A DNA stretch of 34,193 nucleotides, from NCBI GenBank assembly GCA_903846075.1, contig CAIMZW010000068.1, positions 1-34,193 on the forward strand. The letters are read 5' to 3'. The translations under genes were made by a program, and so were the position numbers. Of the stretch, positions 17,839-26,491 are shown piece by piece. This stretch comes from an uncultured Actinomycetes bacterium (GTDB lineage Bacteria; Actinomycetota; Actinomycetes; Nanopelagicales; Nanopelagicaceae). The notes beneath the pieces were generated by a model, which saw only the letters and a program-made list of their open reading frames with translations, was not told where the DNA came from and did not search any database. Each line of letters begins with the position of its first letter. The stretch's first letter is position 1.

Positions 17839-18629
17839 GAAAAGCGACTCGCTGGTTCTCTCGTAACCTCATCCGCATCTATGCCGTACTTGGATTTACC
17901 TATCTCTTTATTCCCGTCGTCTATACCTTTGCTTTCTCCTTCAATAACTCAGTGAAGAGCAATCTTGTGTGGCGCGGATTCACCTTTAATAACTGGAAGA
18001 ACCCTTGCGGTGCGCCAGATGTATGTAACGCGCTCGGTAACTCGATAAAGATCGGCGTGCTTGCCACATTTATCGCAACCATCTTGGGAACTTTGATCGC
18101 TTTTGCCCTCGGTCGTTACGCCTTTAAGGGACGCAGCGTTGTTAACCTCTTGATCTTCTTGCCAATGGCTACTCCCGAATTAGTTCTTGGCGCTTCGCTG
18201 TTGACTATGTTCTTAAACTTTGGATTCAATCCAGGTTTTCTCACCATTGTTATCGCTCACGTCATGTTCTGTATCTCCTTCGTTGTCGTAACGGTGAAGG
18301 CGAGAATTGCATCTCTGGATCCACGGCTGGAGCAAGCGGCAATGGATCTCTATGCCGATGAACGTGAAACCTTCCGAAGAGTCACCTTTCCGTTAGTTGC
18401 GCCAGGTATCGCCGGAGCCGCACTTCTAGCTTTCAGTCTCTCCTTCGATGACTTCATCATCACCAATTTCAACTCGGGCAACGTCAACACTTTCCCGAAG
18501 TTTGTCTACATTTCGGCAGAGCGCGGACTTCCAGCCCAAGCGAATGTCATCGGTTCTTCGATGTTCTTTATTGCCCTTATCGTCGTTCTTCTTGGTCAAT
18601 TAGTTCAAAGAAGGCGCAAAGTCAGTTAA
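17835..18629 (+). CDS. potC: Polyamine ABC transporter permease (PotC-like)
   Basis: Second inner-membrane permease, 264 residues, six predicted membrane segments. The EAA-type loop reads LEQAAMDLYADERETFRRVTFPLVAPG near residues 165-190, and the segment FSLSFDDFIITNF is diagnostic for PotC/PotI proteins. It overlaps potB by four bases, so the two are translationally coupled. The ureohydrolase gene starts nine bases after its stop, which suggests that import and catabolism share a transcript. Confidence 0.93.
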   Translation: MRKATRWFSRNLIRIYAVLGFTYLFIPVVYTFAFSFNNSVKSNLVWRGFTFNNWKNPCGAPDVCNALGNSIKIGVLATFIATILGTLIAFALGRYAFKGRSVVNLLIFLPMATPELVLGASLLTMFLNFGFNPGFLTIVIAHVMFCISFVVVTVKARIASLDPRLEQAAMDLYADERETFRRVTFPLVAPGIAGAALLAFSLSFDDFIITNFNSGNVNTFPKFVYISAERGLPAQANVIGSSMFFIALIVVLLGQLVQRRRKVS

Positions 18630-18638
18630 GTTTGCGTT

Positions 18639-19637
18639 ATGGCAAATCTTGGCAATATGTACGGTCCCGATTTCACTTTCCTCGGGATACCTCGATGTGA
18701 TCTCGATGATTCCTCTACCTATGCCGATGCTGATGTAATTATTGTTGGCGCCCCTATTGATAGCGGAACTTCGCATCGATCAGGTGCCAAGTTTGGCCCC
18801 CAAGCGATTAGAGGTGGCGATTATTTGCCTCATGATGGAATGAGACCGCACCTCTCACTTCGCGTTGATGCGCTCCAAGAGTTAAAGATTTACGATGCCG
18901 GAGATTTGCTGATGCCAGGAGGAGATCTTGAGGCTTCGTTAAAAGTTTTGGAGATTGCGACCGAACGAATTTCGCGCGCAGGCGCCATTGCCGTTGTCCT
19001 TGGGGGAGATCACTCCATCGCCTCGGCCGATGTTGCCGGAATCGCTCATCACAGAGGAATGGGTCGAGTATCCATGATCCACTTTGATGCTCACGCGGAT
19101 ACTGGAGAATCGCAATTCGGAGCACTCGTCGGACATGGGACACCGATGCGAAGATTGATTGAAACTGGCGCAGTTCGAGGAGATCGATTCTTGCAATTAG
19201 GTTTGCGAGGCTACTGGCCAGATGAACCAACCTTAAAGTGGATGGCAGAACAGGGAATGCGTTCCTATGAGATGAGCGAGATTCATCATCGAGGGATGAA
19301 AGAAGTCCTAGATGAATCATTTGCAACTCTCACAAACGAATGTGATGGCGTCTTTCTCTCCGTCGATATCGATGTGGTTGACCCAGGTATGGCTCCTGGA
19401 ACGGGAACGCCAGAACCAGGTGGAATGACAAGCAGAGAGTTGTTAGAAGCAGTGCGAAGAATTTGTCTCGAACTACCAATCTTAGGTATTGATATCGTTG
19501 AAGTCAGTCCGCCCTATGACAGTGCGGATATAACTGCGATCTTGGCCAATCGAGTCGTATTAGAGGCGTTGAGTGCAATTACCGTACGAAAGCAAGGTGG
19601 AAGTTATTCTCCCACCCGCAATCTTCTTGACCGTTAA
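18639..19637 (+). CDS. speB: Agmatinase-family ureohydrolase
   Basis: Manganese-dependent ureohydrolase, 332 residues, of the arginase/agmatinase superfamily; agmatinase splits agmatine to putrescine and urea. All binuclear-metal ligands are visible: H125 (LGGDHSIA), D150, H152 and D154 (FDAHADTG), D243 and D245 (SVDIDVVDP). The HGTPMRR block near 166 and the GTGTPEPGG loop near 254 place it with agmatinase and guanidinobutyrase/guanidinopropionase enzymes rather than arginase. Neighbours (polyamine importer upstream, gabT downstream) fit either agmatinase feeding putrescine, or guanidinobutyrase giving GABA directly to GabT. The gene symbol therefore denotes family, not proven substrate. It ends five bases from the convergent gabT stop. 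Confidence 0.87.
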   Translation: MANLGNMYGPDFTFLGIPRCDLDDSSTYADADVIIVGAPIDSGTSHRSGAKFGPQAIRGGDYLPHDGMRPHLSLRVDALQELKIYDAGDLLMPGGDLEASLKVLEIATERISRAGAIAVVLGGDHSIASADVAGIAHHRGMGRVSMIHFDAHADTGESQFGALVGHGTPMRRLIETGAVRGDRFLQLGLRGYWPDEPTLKWMAEQGMRSYEMSEIHHRGMKEVLDESFATLTNECDGVFLSVDIDVVDPGMAPGTGTPEPGGMTSRELLEAVRRICLELPILGIDIVEVSPPYDSADITAILANRVVLEALSAITVRKQGGSYSPTRNLLDR

Positions 19638-19642
19638 GTGAT

Positions 19643-20989
19643 TTACGCCGATGCTGCGGCTAGCGCATCATCCAAAATACCCAGCGCTTCAATGAGCAGC
19701 GCATCTGGCATGACCAGCGGCGGAAGAAGTCGAATCACATTGCTGTAGGTACCAGCAGTGAGAACGAGTACTCCATGTTGCTGGCAATACTTGACCGCAT
19801 CTTGCATTGCTTTGGTGTTTGGTTCATCACTGCCAGGGATAATTAATTCAAGGGCTTGCATCGCACCACGGCCACGAACATCTCCGACAATCGCGTACTT
19901 TTCCTTCATCTTCGCGAGGGCTGCGCCAATGATTTCGCCCATGTGAGCTGCCTTGGCAGCAAGACCATCTTCTTCAATAGTCGCGAAGGCGCCGAGAGCT
20001 GCGGCACAGGCAACCGGGTTTCCACCGAATGTGCCACCAACGCCACTGACGACAGCCGCATCCATGACTTCGGCGCGACCAGTGATTCCACCCAGTGGCA
20101 AACCGCCGCCAATTCCCTTTGCGGTAACCACGATGTCTGGCTCAACGCCTTCATCTTCTACGGCAAACATTTTTCCAGTACGGGCAAATCCAGTTTGAAC
20201 TTCATCTGCAATAAAGAGAGCGCCATTGGCTTTGGCGAAAGCGGCAAGACCTGGAAGGAATCCTTTAGGAGGTACAACAAATCCACCTTCACCCTGAATC
20301 GGTTCGATGACGATCGCCGCAACATTATGTGCGCCAATCTCCTTCTCAATTTTATGAAGGACCATGTCGAGCGCTTCTTGGGCTACATTATTTTTATCCC
20401 CGAGCCAACGATATGGATAAGCCATCGGCATTCGGTAGACCTCAGGAGCAAATGGTCCGAAGCCCTCTTTGTATGGAATATTTTTCGCAGTCATTGCCAT
20501 CGTAAGGTTGGTTCGTCCGTGATAAGCATGCTCGAAAACTACGACCGCAGCACGCTTGGTGTACGCGCGAGCAATTTTGACCGCATTCTCAACTGCTTCG
20601 GCACCCGAGTTAACAAGTAGTGATTTCTTCTTGAAGGTTCCTGGAGCCATCCGATTGAGGGCTTCGCAGACTTCGACATAACCACTGTATGGTGCAACGG
20701 TAAAACAGGTGTGGGTAAAAGATTGAACTTGAGCAATGACATTCTCCACTACGCGGTCTGCGCTATTACCAACGTTCACCGTTGCAATACCAGCGGCCAT
20801 ATCGATGATGGAGTTGCCGTCGATATCTACGATCACGCCGCCGCCTGCTTGGGCTACAAATACTGGAATCGCCATCCCTAGTCCAGCTGAAGTTGCTTCA
20901 CTTCGTCTTGCCAACCATTCCTGGGATTTTGGTCCAGGAATTGCCGTTACTAAGCGTCGTTCTTGTGGAATATGTGGTCCTGATGTCAT
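19643..20989 (-). CDS. gabT: 4-aminobutyrate aminotransferase
   Basis: Class III PLP-dependent aminotransferase, 448 residues from the ATG at 20989; transfers the amino group of GABA to 2-oxoglutarate, giving succinate semialdehyde. Visible: SGAEAVENAVKIAR near 128, FEHAYHGRTNLTMAMT, the Asp of FIADEVQTGF (D262) and the PLP lysine K291 in VVTAKGIGGGLPLGG, with the GGTFGGNPVACAAA block after it. A TTG two codons upstream is in frame, but the ATG is preferred: TATAGT ends six bases before it, which fits a leaderless transcript. It is the only catabolic gene of the cassette on the minus strand and is convergent with the ureohydrolase. A wider amine substrate range, including putrescine, cannot be excluded. 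Confidence 0.93.
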   Translation of the reverse strand: MTSGPHIPQERRLVTAIPGPKSQEWLARRSEATSAGLGMAIPVFVAQAGGGVIVDIDGNSIIDMAAGIATVNVGNSADRVVENVIAQVQSFTHTCFTVAPYSGYVEVCEALNRMAPGTFKKKSLLVNSGAEAVENAVKIARAYTKRAAVVVFEHAYHGRTNLTMAMTAKNIPYKEGFGPFAPEVYRMPMAYPYRWLGDKNNVAQEALDMVLHKIEKEIGAHNVAAIVIEPIQGEGGFVVPPKGFLPGLAAFAKANGALFIADEVQTGFARTGKMFAVEDEGVEPDIVVTAKGIGGGLPLGGITGRAEVMDAAVVSGVGGTFGGNPVACAAALGAFATIEEDGLAAKAAHMGEIIGAALAKMKEKYAIVGDVRGRGAMQALELIIPGSDEPNTKAMQDAVKYCQQHGVLVLTAGTYSNVIRLLPPLVMPDALLIEALGILDDALAAASA

Positions 20990-20995
20990 GGTCAA

Positions 20996-21001
20996 ACTAT
21001 A
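20996..21001 (-). promoter_or_regulatory. Candidate -10 element for leaderless gabT mRNA
   Basis: On the minus strand TATAGT is followed by six bases (TTGACC) and then the gabT ATG at 20989. This is the spacing expected if transcription begins at the A of the start codon. No Shine-Dalgarno sequence is present, which agrees with leaderless translation. A -35 is not evident. Confidence 0.45.
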
Positions 21002-21073
21002 ACGGACTCAAACTCTCACTGCGTTTTAAGCCTATTTGGAGCGCATGTGGGAAAAGTGAACTTCTGGTGTCGT

Positions 21074-21087
21074 TAGAGTATGACTCT
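21074..21087 (+). promoter_or_regulatory. Candidate start-proximal promoter of rseP
   Basis: TAGAGT (21074-21079) lies eight bases before the rseP ATG and fits a TAnnnT -10 for a leaderless or near-leaderless message; it also forms a small dyad with CTCTA (TAGAG-TATGA-CTCTA). No ribosome-binding site is seen before this ATG. The 98 bases between gabT and rseP would then hold two divergent promoters. Confidence 0.3.
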
Positions 21088-22275
21088 ATGAGCGCGCTAG
21101 GAGTCATTGCCTTTGTTGTTGCTTTGCTCTTCTCCATCATGGTCCATGAGGCAGGTCACTTTCTAACTGCCAAACATTTCCATATGAAAGTTACCGAGTT
21201 CTTCCTTGGGTTTGGAAAAAGACTTTGGTCCTTCAAGCGCGGTGAGACTGAATTTGGAATCAAAGCGATTCCTGCTGGTGGTTACTGCCGAATCGTCGGA
21301 ATGTCTGCCCGAGAGGTATTGCCTGAAGAAGATCAGCCTCGCGCATTTATCGCCGCCTCGGCTCCGAAGCGACTAGTAGTTCTCGGCGCCGGATCCTTTC
21401 TTCATTTTGTTCTGGGTTTTCTCCTCCTCTTTATTCTCTATGCGGCGGTAGGAACTACCTATGTCACAACCTCCATTGCCGAGGTTGTTCCTTGCCTGTC
21501 TACCTCAAGCGCTGGTTGTACGTCTGCCGATTCGCCCTCACCAGCCAAAGCCGCCGGACTTCTTGTTGGGGATGAGATTCAATCCATCAACGGCACAGCC
21601 GTTAAGGATTGGTCGAAGGCCGTTCTTTTGGTCCGAAATTCGCCTGGCAAGCCAGTGAACCTAGTTGTGAAGCGAAATGGTGCTTTACTTGATGTGACTT
21701 TGGTGCCAACTCCTACAGTTCGAGATAAGAAAACAATCGGCGTCATTGGCATCGTCAATAAGTTGGGCACGATGTATGAGAATCCGTATCGCGCAGCGAT
21801 CAGTTCCGCGAAGTTAAGCCGAGATCTTTTCACCAGCAGTATCTCTTCATTAGTAAAACTTCCTGGCAAGATTCCCGCCCTCGTTCGGCAAACATTTGGT
21901 GGCCAGGCTCGTGACCCACAGGGGTTAGTCGGAGTTGTCGGGGTGGCAAGAGTCTCGGCACAAGCAGCCAGCGACAAAAACCTTTCGGTTCGCGAGCGAA
22001 TCGGTACCTTTATTTTGATCATTGCTAGCCTCAACATTTTTGTCGGGATTTTCAATTTGCTCCCCTTCCTGCCGCTAGATGGCGGACATATGGCTTTAGC
22101 TTTTGTCGATGGAGTCAGGCGGATCCGAGCCCGGCGCCGTGGAGTTGCCATGCCGGCCCCGATCGATGTTGAACGGCTAACTCCGATAACGATCGTGGTC
22201 TTTCTCTTCCTCGCCGTACTTTCGGTTCTGCTTCTGGGAGCCGATATTTTCAATCCGATTCATTTGAATGTGTAG
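21088..22275 (+). CDS. rseP: Site-2 intramembrane zinc metalloprotease (RseP/Rip1-like)
   Basis: 395-residue membrane protease of the M50 family, which cuts anti-sigma factors and other membrane-anchored substrates within the bilayer. The zinc motif H20-E21-x-x-H24 lies in [14 protein letters not shown] inside the first membrane segment; the second motif [15 protein letters not shown] (about 325-340) carries the third ligand. A PDZ domain occupies about residues 140-235 ([21 protein letters not shown]). The ATG at 21088 is chosen because homologues start a few residues before this first helix; the open frame extends upstream to 20893 only as overlap with gabT. ispG follows after 29 bases. Actinobacteria usually have dxr just before this gene; here the polyamine genes lie there. 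Confidence 0.93.
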   Translation: MSALGVIAFVVALLFSIMVHEAGHFLTAKHFHMKVTEFFLGFGKRLWSFKRGETEFGIKAIPAGGYCRIVGMSAREVLPEEDQPRAFIAASAPKRLVVLGAGSFLHFVLGFLLLFILYAAVGTTYVTTSIAEVVPCLSTSSAGCTSADSPSPAKAAGLLVGDEIQSINGTAVKDWSKAVLLVRNSPGKPVNLVVKRNGALLDVTLVPTPTVRDKKTIGVIGIVNKLGTMYENPYRAAISSAKLSRDLFTSSISSLVKLPGKIPALVRQTFGGQARDPQGLVGVVGVARVSAQAASDKNLSVRERIGTFILIIASLNIFVGIFNLLPFLPLDGGHMALAFVDGVRRIRARRRGVAMPAPIDVERLTPITIVVFLFLAVLSVLLLGADIFNPIHLNV

Positions 22276-22304
22276 CAGACGAAGGATTAGGGCAGAATAT
22301 CCAC

Positions 22305-23456
22305 ATGGTTAATCTCGGAATGCCGGCCGCTCCAGCTGCTGTATTGGCTCCACGTCGAAAGAGTAAGCAGTTAAAAGTCGGCAGCGTTCTAGTCGGTGGC
22401 GATGCCCCGGTGAGCGTCCAATCAATGTGCACAACACTGACGGCAGATGTGAATTCAACTTTGCAGCAGATTGCTGAACTCACCGCTTCCGGTTGTCAGA
22501 TCGTTCGCGTGGCTGTTCCGAGCCAAGATGATGCAGATGCTCTTGCCCAGATAGCTAAAAAATCACAAATCCCAGTTATCGCAGATATTCACTTCCAACC
22601 AAAATATATTTTTGCGGCCATTGATGCAGGGTGCGCAGCGGTTCGGGTAAATCCGGGAAATATCAAGCAATTTGATGACAAGGTAAAAGAGGTAGCAAAG
22701 GCTGCTGGAGATGCTGGCATTCCGATTCGTATTGGAGTCAATGCCGGGTCTTTGGATCCACGACTTTTAGCTAAGTACGGGAAGGCAACGCCAGAGGCGC
22801 TGGCCGAATCGGCGCTCTGGGAGGCATCACTTTTTGAAGAGCATGGTTTTACCGACATCAAGATTTCCGTGAAACATCATGACCCTGTGACGATGGTGAA
22901 GGCATATCGATTGCTCGCCGAGAAATGCGACTACCCATTGCATTTAGGTGTAACTGAGGCTGGTCCGTTTTTCCAGGGAACTATTAAATCTGCAACGGCC
23001 TTCGGAATTCTCCTGGCAGAAGGAATCGGCGACACCATTCGCGTTTCGCTCTCCGCGCCACCTGTTGAAGAGGTAAAGGTTGGTATTTCTATTTTGGAAT
23101 CGCTTAATTTGCGCCAGCGTAAATTAGAAATTGTTTCCTGCCCTTCCTGTGGCAGAGCTCAGGTCGATGTCTATACCTTGGCGGAGAAAGTTCAGGCTGG
23201 GTTGCAAGGAATGACTGTTCCGCTTCGAGTAGCCGTTATGGGATGTGTTGTGAACGGACCTGGCGAGGCACGCGAGGCTGACCTTGGAGTGGCTAGTGGT
23301 AACGGTAAGGGCCAAATATTTGTGAAAGGTGAAGTCATTAAGACTGTGCCAGAAGCGATGATCGTGGAGACTTTGATTGAAGAGGCTCTGCGCCTGGCCG
23401 ATGAAATGGAGCTAGCCGGAGTCGAATCTGGCGAACCAACTGTTTCGGTCAAGTAA
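22305..23456 (+). CDS. ispG: 4-hydroxy-3-methylbut-2-en-1-yl diphosphate synthase (GcpE)
   Basis: Penultimate enzyme of the non-mevalonate isoprenoid pathway; reductively converts MEcPP to HMBPP. 383 residues. The [4Fe-4S] ligands are visible as C279 and C282 ([11 protein letters not shown]), C314 ([12 protein letters not shown]) and E321. The N-terminal TIM barrel carries [24 protein letters not shown] and VRVNPGNI. Only this enzyme of the pathway is in the window, so the cell must encode dxs, dxr and the others elsewhere. It lies 29 bases after rseP and 41 bases before proS, the conserved order. No clear ribosome-binding site. Confidence 0.96.
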   Translation: MVNLGMPAAPAAVLAPRRKSKQLKVGSVLVGGDAPVSVQSMCTTLTADVNSTLQQIAELTASGCQIVRVAVPSQDDADALAQIAKKSQIPVIADIHFQPKYIFAAIDAGCAAVRVNPGNIKQFDDKVKEVAKAAGDAGIPIRIGVNAGSLDPRLLAKYGKATPEALAESALWEASLFEEHGFTDIKISVKHHDPVTMVKAYRLLAEKCDYPLHLGVTEAGPFFQGTIKSATAFGILLAEGIGDTIRVSLSAPPVEEVKVGISILESLNLRQRKLEIVSCPSCGRAQVDVYTLAEKVQAGLQGMTVPLRVAVMGCVVNGPGEAREADLGVASGNGKGQIFVKGEVIKTVPEAMIVETLIEEALRLADEMELAGVESGEPTVSVK

Positions 23457-23497
23457 TAGGTCGACTGCCTGCATTTTTCTTTGGGTAAGGTTCTCGC

Positions 23498-25228
23498 ATG
23501 TTGCGAATGTCCACCTTGCTCTTGCGAACTCTGCGTGATGACCCAGCCGATGCTGAGGTTGCCAGCCACCGACTATTGGTAAGGGCCGGATATGTCCGAC
23601 GCGTTGCCGCTGGAATCTATGCCTGGTTGCCCTTGGGTTACATCACCTTGCGCAACATCGAGCGAATCATTCGTGAAGAGATGGATGCTGCTGGTTTTCA
23701 AGAGGTTCACTTTCCAGCCCTCTTGCCACGTGAGCCCTACGAGAAGACTGATCGCTGGACCGTCTATGGTCCAGATCTCTTTCGGCTCAAGGATCGTCGC
23801 GGTAATGACTATCTCCTTGGACCAACTCATGAAGAGATGTTCACCTTGATGGTGAAAGGGGAGTACTCCTCTTATAAAGATTTGCCACTTTCGATCTACC
23901 AAATTCAGAACAAATTTCGGGATGAAACTAGGCCACGATCGGGAATTATTCGCGGCCGGGAATTCGTCATGAAAGATTCTTACTCTTTCGACTTGGACGA
24001 CGAAGGCTTGGCAATCTCCTATGAGAAGCATCGCAACGCCTATATCAAAACGTTTAATAGGCTGGGCATGAAGTACAACATTGTTTCCGCAATGGCCGGA
24101 GCTATGGGCGGTTCGCGATCCGAGGAATTTTTGGCTCCTTGCCCAACGGGTGAAGACACCTATGTTCTCTGCGAAAGCTGTGGTTATGCCGCAAATGTTG
24201 AGGCGATGGTTACCAAGGTCGCGGAGTTCACTGGTGGCAGCGCACCTGCGATGGAAGTTTTTGACTCTCCTAATACGCCAACAATTGACTCCCTCGTTGA
24301 GCTACTGAACGAAACTTTTGGCGGAAATTATCAAGCTAGCGATACTTTGAAGAATGTCTTGTTGATGGCAGATGACGAGGCAATCTCAGTATTAGTTCCC
24401 GGAGATCGCGAAGTTGACCTAAAGCGATTGCAGGCGAATTTACCTGGCGTGACAGATCTGCGACTCTTTGAGGATGCTGACTTTGAAAAACGACCAGGGC
24501 TGGTAAAGGGCTACGTTGGACCACAAGATGCAAAGGCTCTTGGCCTCACTCTTTATGCAGACCCACGAGTTGTCATTGGGTCCAGTTGGGTAACTGGGGC
24601 AAATGCGCGAGACAAGCATGTTCGCTTTGTGACGCATGGGCGAGATTTCACCATTGATTCCTTCATCGAGGCCGCCGAGGTTAAGGCCGGAGATCTGTGC
24701 CCAGTCTGCGCCACTCCTGTTGTCATCGATCGAGCAATCGAAATCGGACACATTTTCCAGTTAGGTCGCAAATATGCGCAGGCGCTTGATCTAACGGTTC
24801 TTGATAAAGATGGAAAGCCTCGCGTAGTCACCATGGGCTCTTATGGAATTGGAGTCTCGCGCGCTGTTGCAGCAATTGCCGAACAAACTCATGATGAGAT
24901 CGGGTTGAGCTGGCCTCGAGAAGTCGCACCAGCCGATGTCCACATTGTGGCAACAGGAAAAGAAGACCTGCCCTTCAATGAAGCCGAAAAACTTTCCCTT
25001 GAACTCGAAAAATTGGGTCTTCGAGTGATGCTCGATGACCGTCGCGATGCCAGTCCTGGCGTGAAGTTCAAAGATGCTGAACTCATTGGAATTCCCTACA
25101 TTGTCATCGTCGGCAAGGCTCTGGCTGAAGGAAAGATTGAGTTGCGAGTCCGCAAATCAGGTGAAAAGGAAGAAGTGGAGCTCTCGAACGCGGTCGCTGA
25201 GATTTATTCTGCGATTACTTCTAACTAA
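23498..25228 (+). CDS. proS: Prolyl-tRNA synthetase
   Basis: Charges tRNA-Pro; class II synthetase. 576 residues, the bacterial long form with an inserted editing (INS) domain between motifs 2 and 3 (about residues 225-385), which clears Ala-tRNA-Pro. Visible: the opening MLRMSTLLLRTLRDDPADAEV typical for actinobacteria, LLGPTHEEMFT, the motif 2 region RDETRPRSGIIRGREFVMKDSYSF, zinc-like CESCGYAANVEA, motif 3 GSYGIGVSRAVAA, and a C-terminal anticodon-binding domain ending near 570. The start has GGTAAGG upstream. The TauE/SafE gene overlaps its stop by one base, so it is probably co-transcribed. Confidence 0.96.
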   Translation: MLRMSTLLLRTLRDDPADAEVASHRLLVRAGYVRRVAAGIYAWLPLGYITLRNIERIIREEMDAAGFQEVHFPALLPREPYEKTDRWTVYGPDLFRLKDRRGNDYLLGPTHEEMFTLMVKGEYSSYKDLPLSIYQIQNKFRDETRPRSGIIRGREFVMKDSYSFDLDDEGLAISYEKHRNAYIKTFNRLGMKYNIVSAMAGAMGGSRSEEFLAPCPTGEDTYVLCESCGYAANVEAMVTKVAEFTGGSAPAMEVFDSPNTPTIDSLVELLNETFGGNYQASDTLKNVLLMADDEAISVLVPGDREVDLKRLQANLPGVTDLRLFEDADFEKRPGLVKGYVGPQDAKALGLTLYADPRVVIGSSWVTGANARDKHVRFVTHGRDFTIDSFIEAAEVKAGDLCPVCATPVVIDRAIEIGHIFQLGRKYAQALDLTVLDKDGKPRVVTMGSYGIGVSRAVAAIAEQTHDEIGLSWPREVAPADVHIVATGKEDLPFNEAEKLSLELEKLGLRVMLDDRRDASPGVKFKDAELIGIPYIVIVGKALAEGKIELRVRKSGEKEEVELSNAVAEIYSAITSN

Positions 25229-25998
25229 TGTCGGTCGCCACCTTTCTTTTTCTTGCACTGGCCGCTGGCTTTGCCGGTTTTGTCGATGCGATGGTTGGTG
25301 GCGGTGGGCTGATTCAACTTCCGGCACTTCTCATTGGCTTAGGTAATAAGCCGATTCCACTCATACTCGGCACAAATAAAATTCCAGCGATTTTAGGAAC
25401 GAGTAGCGCTGCGATTACTTATTTCAAAAAGGTTCGTCCCGATTTGCGTGTAACTCTTTTTATGGCCGGGCCAGCTTTTGTCGGTTCAATCCTTGGCGCC
25501 AGATTGGCCGCAAGTTTTCCTAAAGATTTTTTTCGACCAATCATCGTGATGCTCCTGATTGCCGTTGCACTTTATACCTGGAAAAAGCCGCAATTGGGAT
25601 TGCATGAGACACTCAAATATTCGGGCAAAACCAGAAATGTATTGGTTGCAGGCTTCGGACTAGCTATTGGTTTTTATGATGGTGTCTTTGGTCCAGGTAC
25701 CGGAACCTTTTTAGTTTTTCTTTTAGTCGGAGTGATTGGCTATGAATTTCTCAAAGCCTCTGCCACCGCAAAACTTGTAAATATCTCGACGAACTTTGGT
25801 GCCATTCTTTCGTTTCAGATTACCGGCCATATTTGGTGGAGGTTGGGTCTTGCATTGGCGGTTGCAAATGTCAGTGGAGCAATCATCGGTTCACGCCTGG
25901 CGATTAAAGGCGGCTCTGGCTTGGTCCGCCGAGTCTTCCTCATCGTGACGGCAATTTTGATTGCGAAGGTAAGTTATGATTGGCTCAAAATTCAATAG
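25228..25998 (+). CDS. TauE/SafE-family membrane permease
   Basis: 256-residue integral membrane protein of the TauE/SafE (DUF81) family, thought to export sulfite, sulfoacetate or related organic sulfur anions. It has about eight hydrophobic segments in two inverted repeats; the family landmarks are GFVDAMVGGGGLIQLPALL (residues 14-32), LGTNKIPAILGTSSA, and in the second half GFYDGVFGPGTGTF with ATAKLVNISTNFGA. Start is set by a one-base overlap with the proS stop (TAATG). Its stop is ten bases before the rimP start. Substrate is not readable from sequence, and nothing in the neighbourhood is a sulfur gene. Confidence 0.87.
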   Translation: MSVATFLFLALAAGFAGFVDAMVGGGGLIQLPALLIGLGNKPIPLILGTNKIPAILGTSSAAITYFKKVRPDLRVTLFMAGPAFVGSILGARLAASFPKDFFRPIIVMLLIAVALYTWKKPQLGLHETLKYSGKTRNVLVAGFGLAIGFYDGVFGPGTGTFLVFLLVGVIGYEFLKASATAKLVNISTNFGAILSFQITGHIWWRLGLALAVANVSGAIIGSRLAIKGGSGLVRRVFLIVTAILIAKVSYDWLKIQ

Positions 25999-26008
25999 CG
26001 AGGGAATA

Positions 26009-26491
26009 ATGGACAAGCCACAACTAAATAGTCAGCAATTGAAAGATGTAATTACGCTTGCGATAACACCAGCCGTAACTGAATCGGGTTGTTATCTTGA
26101 AGAAATCACCATCACGCCGGTGGGCAAATCGCGCCTCATGACGATTATTGTCGATAGCGATTCTCATTTAAATCTTGATCAAGTTACCGGAGTCTCTCGG
26201 AAGATTTCTGAGGTTTTGGATGTGCTTCCCGAGTTAGGCGATTCACCATTTACCTTGGAAGTTTCTTCACCTGGAATCGATCGTCCGCTCACCCAATTGC
26301 GACATTGGCGAAAAAATCATGGGCGGCTTGTGAAGGCTGCAATGAATGATGGATCCATCGCTCTTGGACGAATTGGTGATGTTGATGGCGAAGCGGTTTT
26401 CATTGGAGAGACAAAATTCCCAGTCGCTGAAATCAAAAAGGCTCATATTGAAATTGAATTCAAATCTTTGAAGTCGGAAGACTCTGAATGA
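26009..26491 (+). CDS. rimP: Ribosome maturation factor RimP
   Basis: 30S subunit assembly factor acting early on the S12-containing region. 160 residues from the ATG at 26009, chosen because GCGAGGGA precedes it at the usual distance; an ATG at 25976 lies in the same frame but inside the TauE/SafE gene. Family blocks: N-terminal alpha-beta domain with ESGCYLEEITITPVG, VDSDSHLNLDQVTGVSRKISEVLD, the signature LEVSSPGIDRPL near residue 88, and the SH3-like C-terminal domain. Its TGA overlaps the nusA ATG by four bases, the classical rimP-nusA arrangement. Confidence 0.94.
   Translation: MDKPQLNSQQLKDVITLAITPAVTESGCYLEEITITPVGKSRLMTIIVDSDSHLNLDQVTGVSRKISEVLDVLPELGDSPFTLEVSSPGIDRPLTQLRHWRKNHGRLVKAAMNDGSIALGRIGDVDGEAVFIGETKFPVAEIKKAHIEIEFKSLKSEDSE

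Noticed and set aside
19856-20620. 254-codon plus-strand open frame opposite gabT
   Set aside because: Antisense shadow of gabT, whose PLP motifs are intact; the shadow shows no family features.
20893-21087. Longer N-terminus for rseP
   Set aside because: It overlaps the gabT 5' end and adds 65 residues without homology; the ATG at 21088 puts the HExxH helix at its usual place.
25976-26008. Upstream start of rimP
   Set aside because: It lies within the TauE/SafE gene and adds residues not seen in the family; the ATG at 26009 has a ribosome-binding site.
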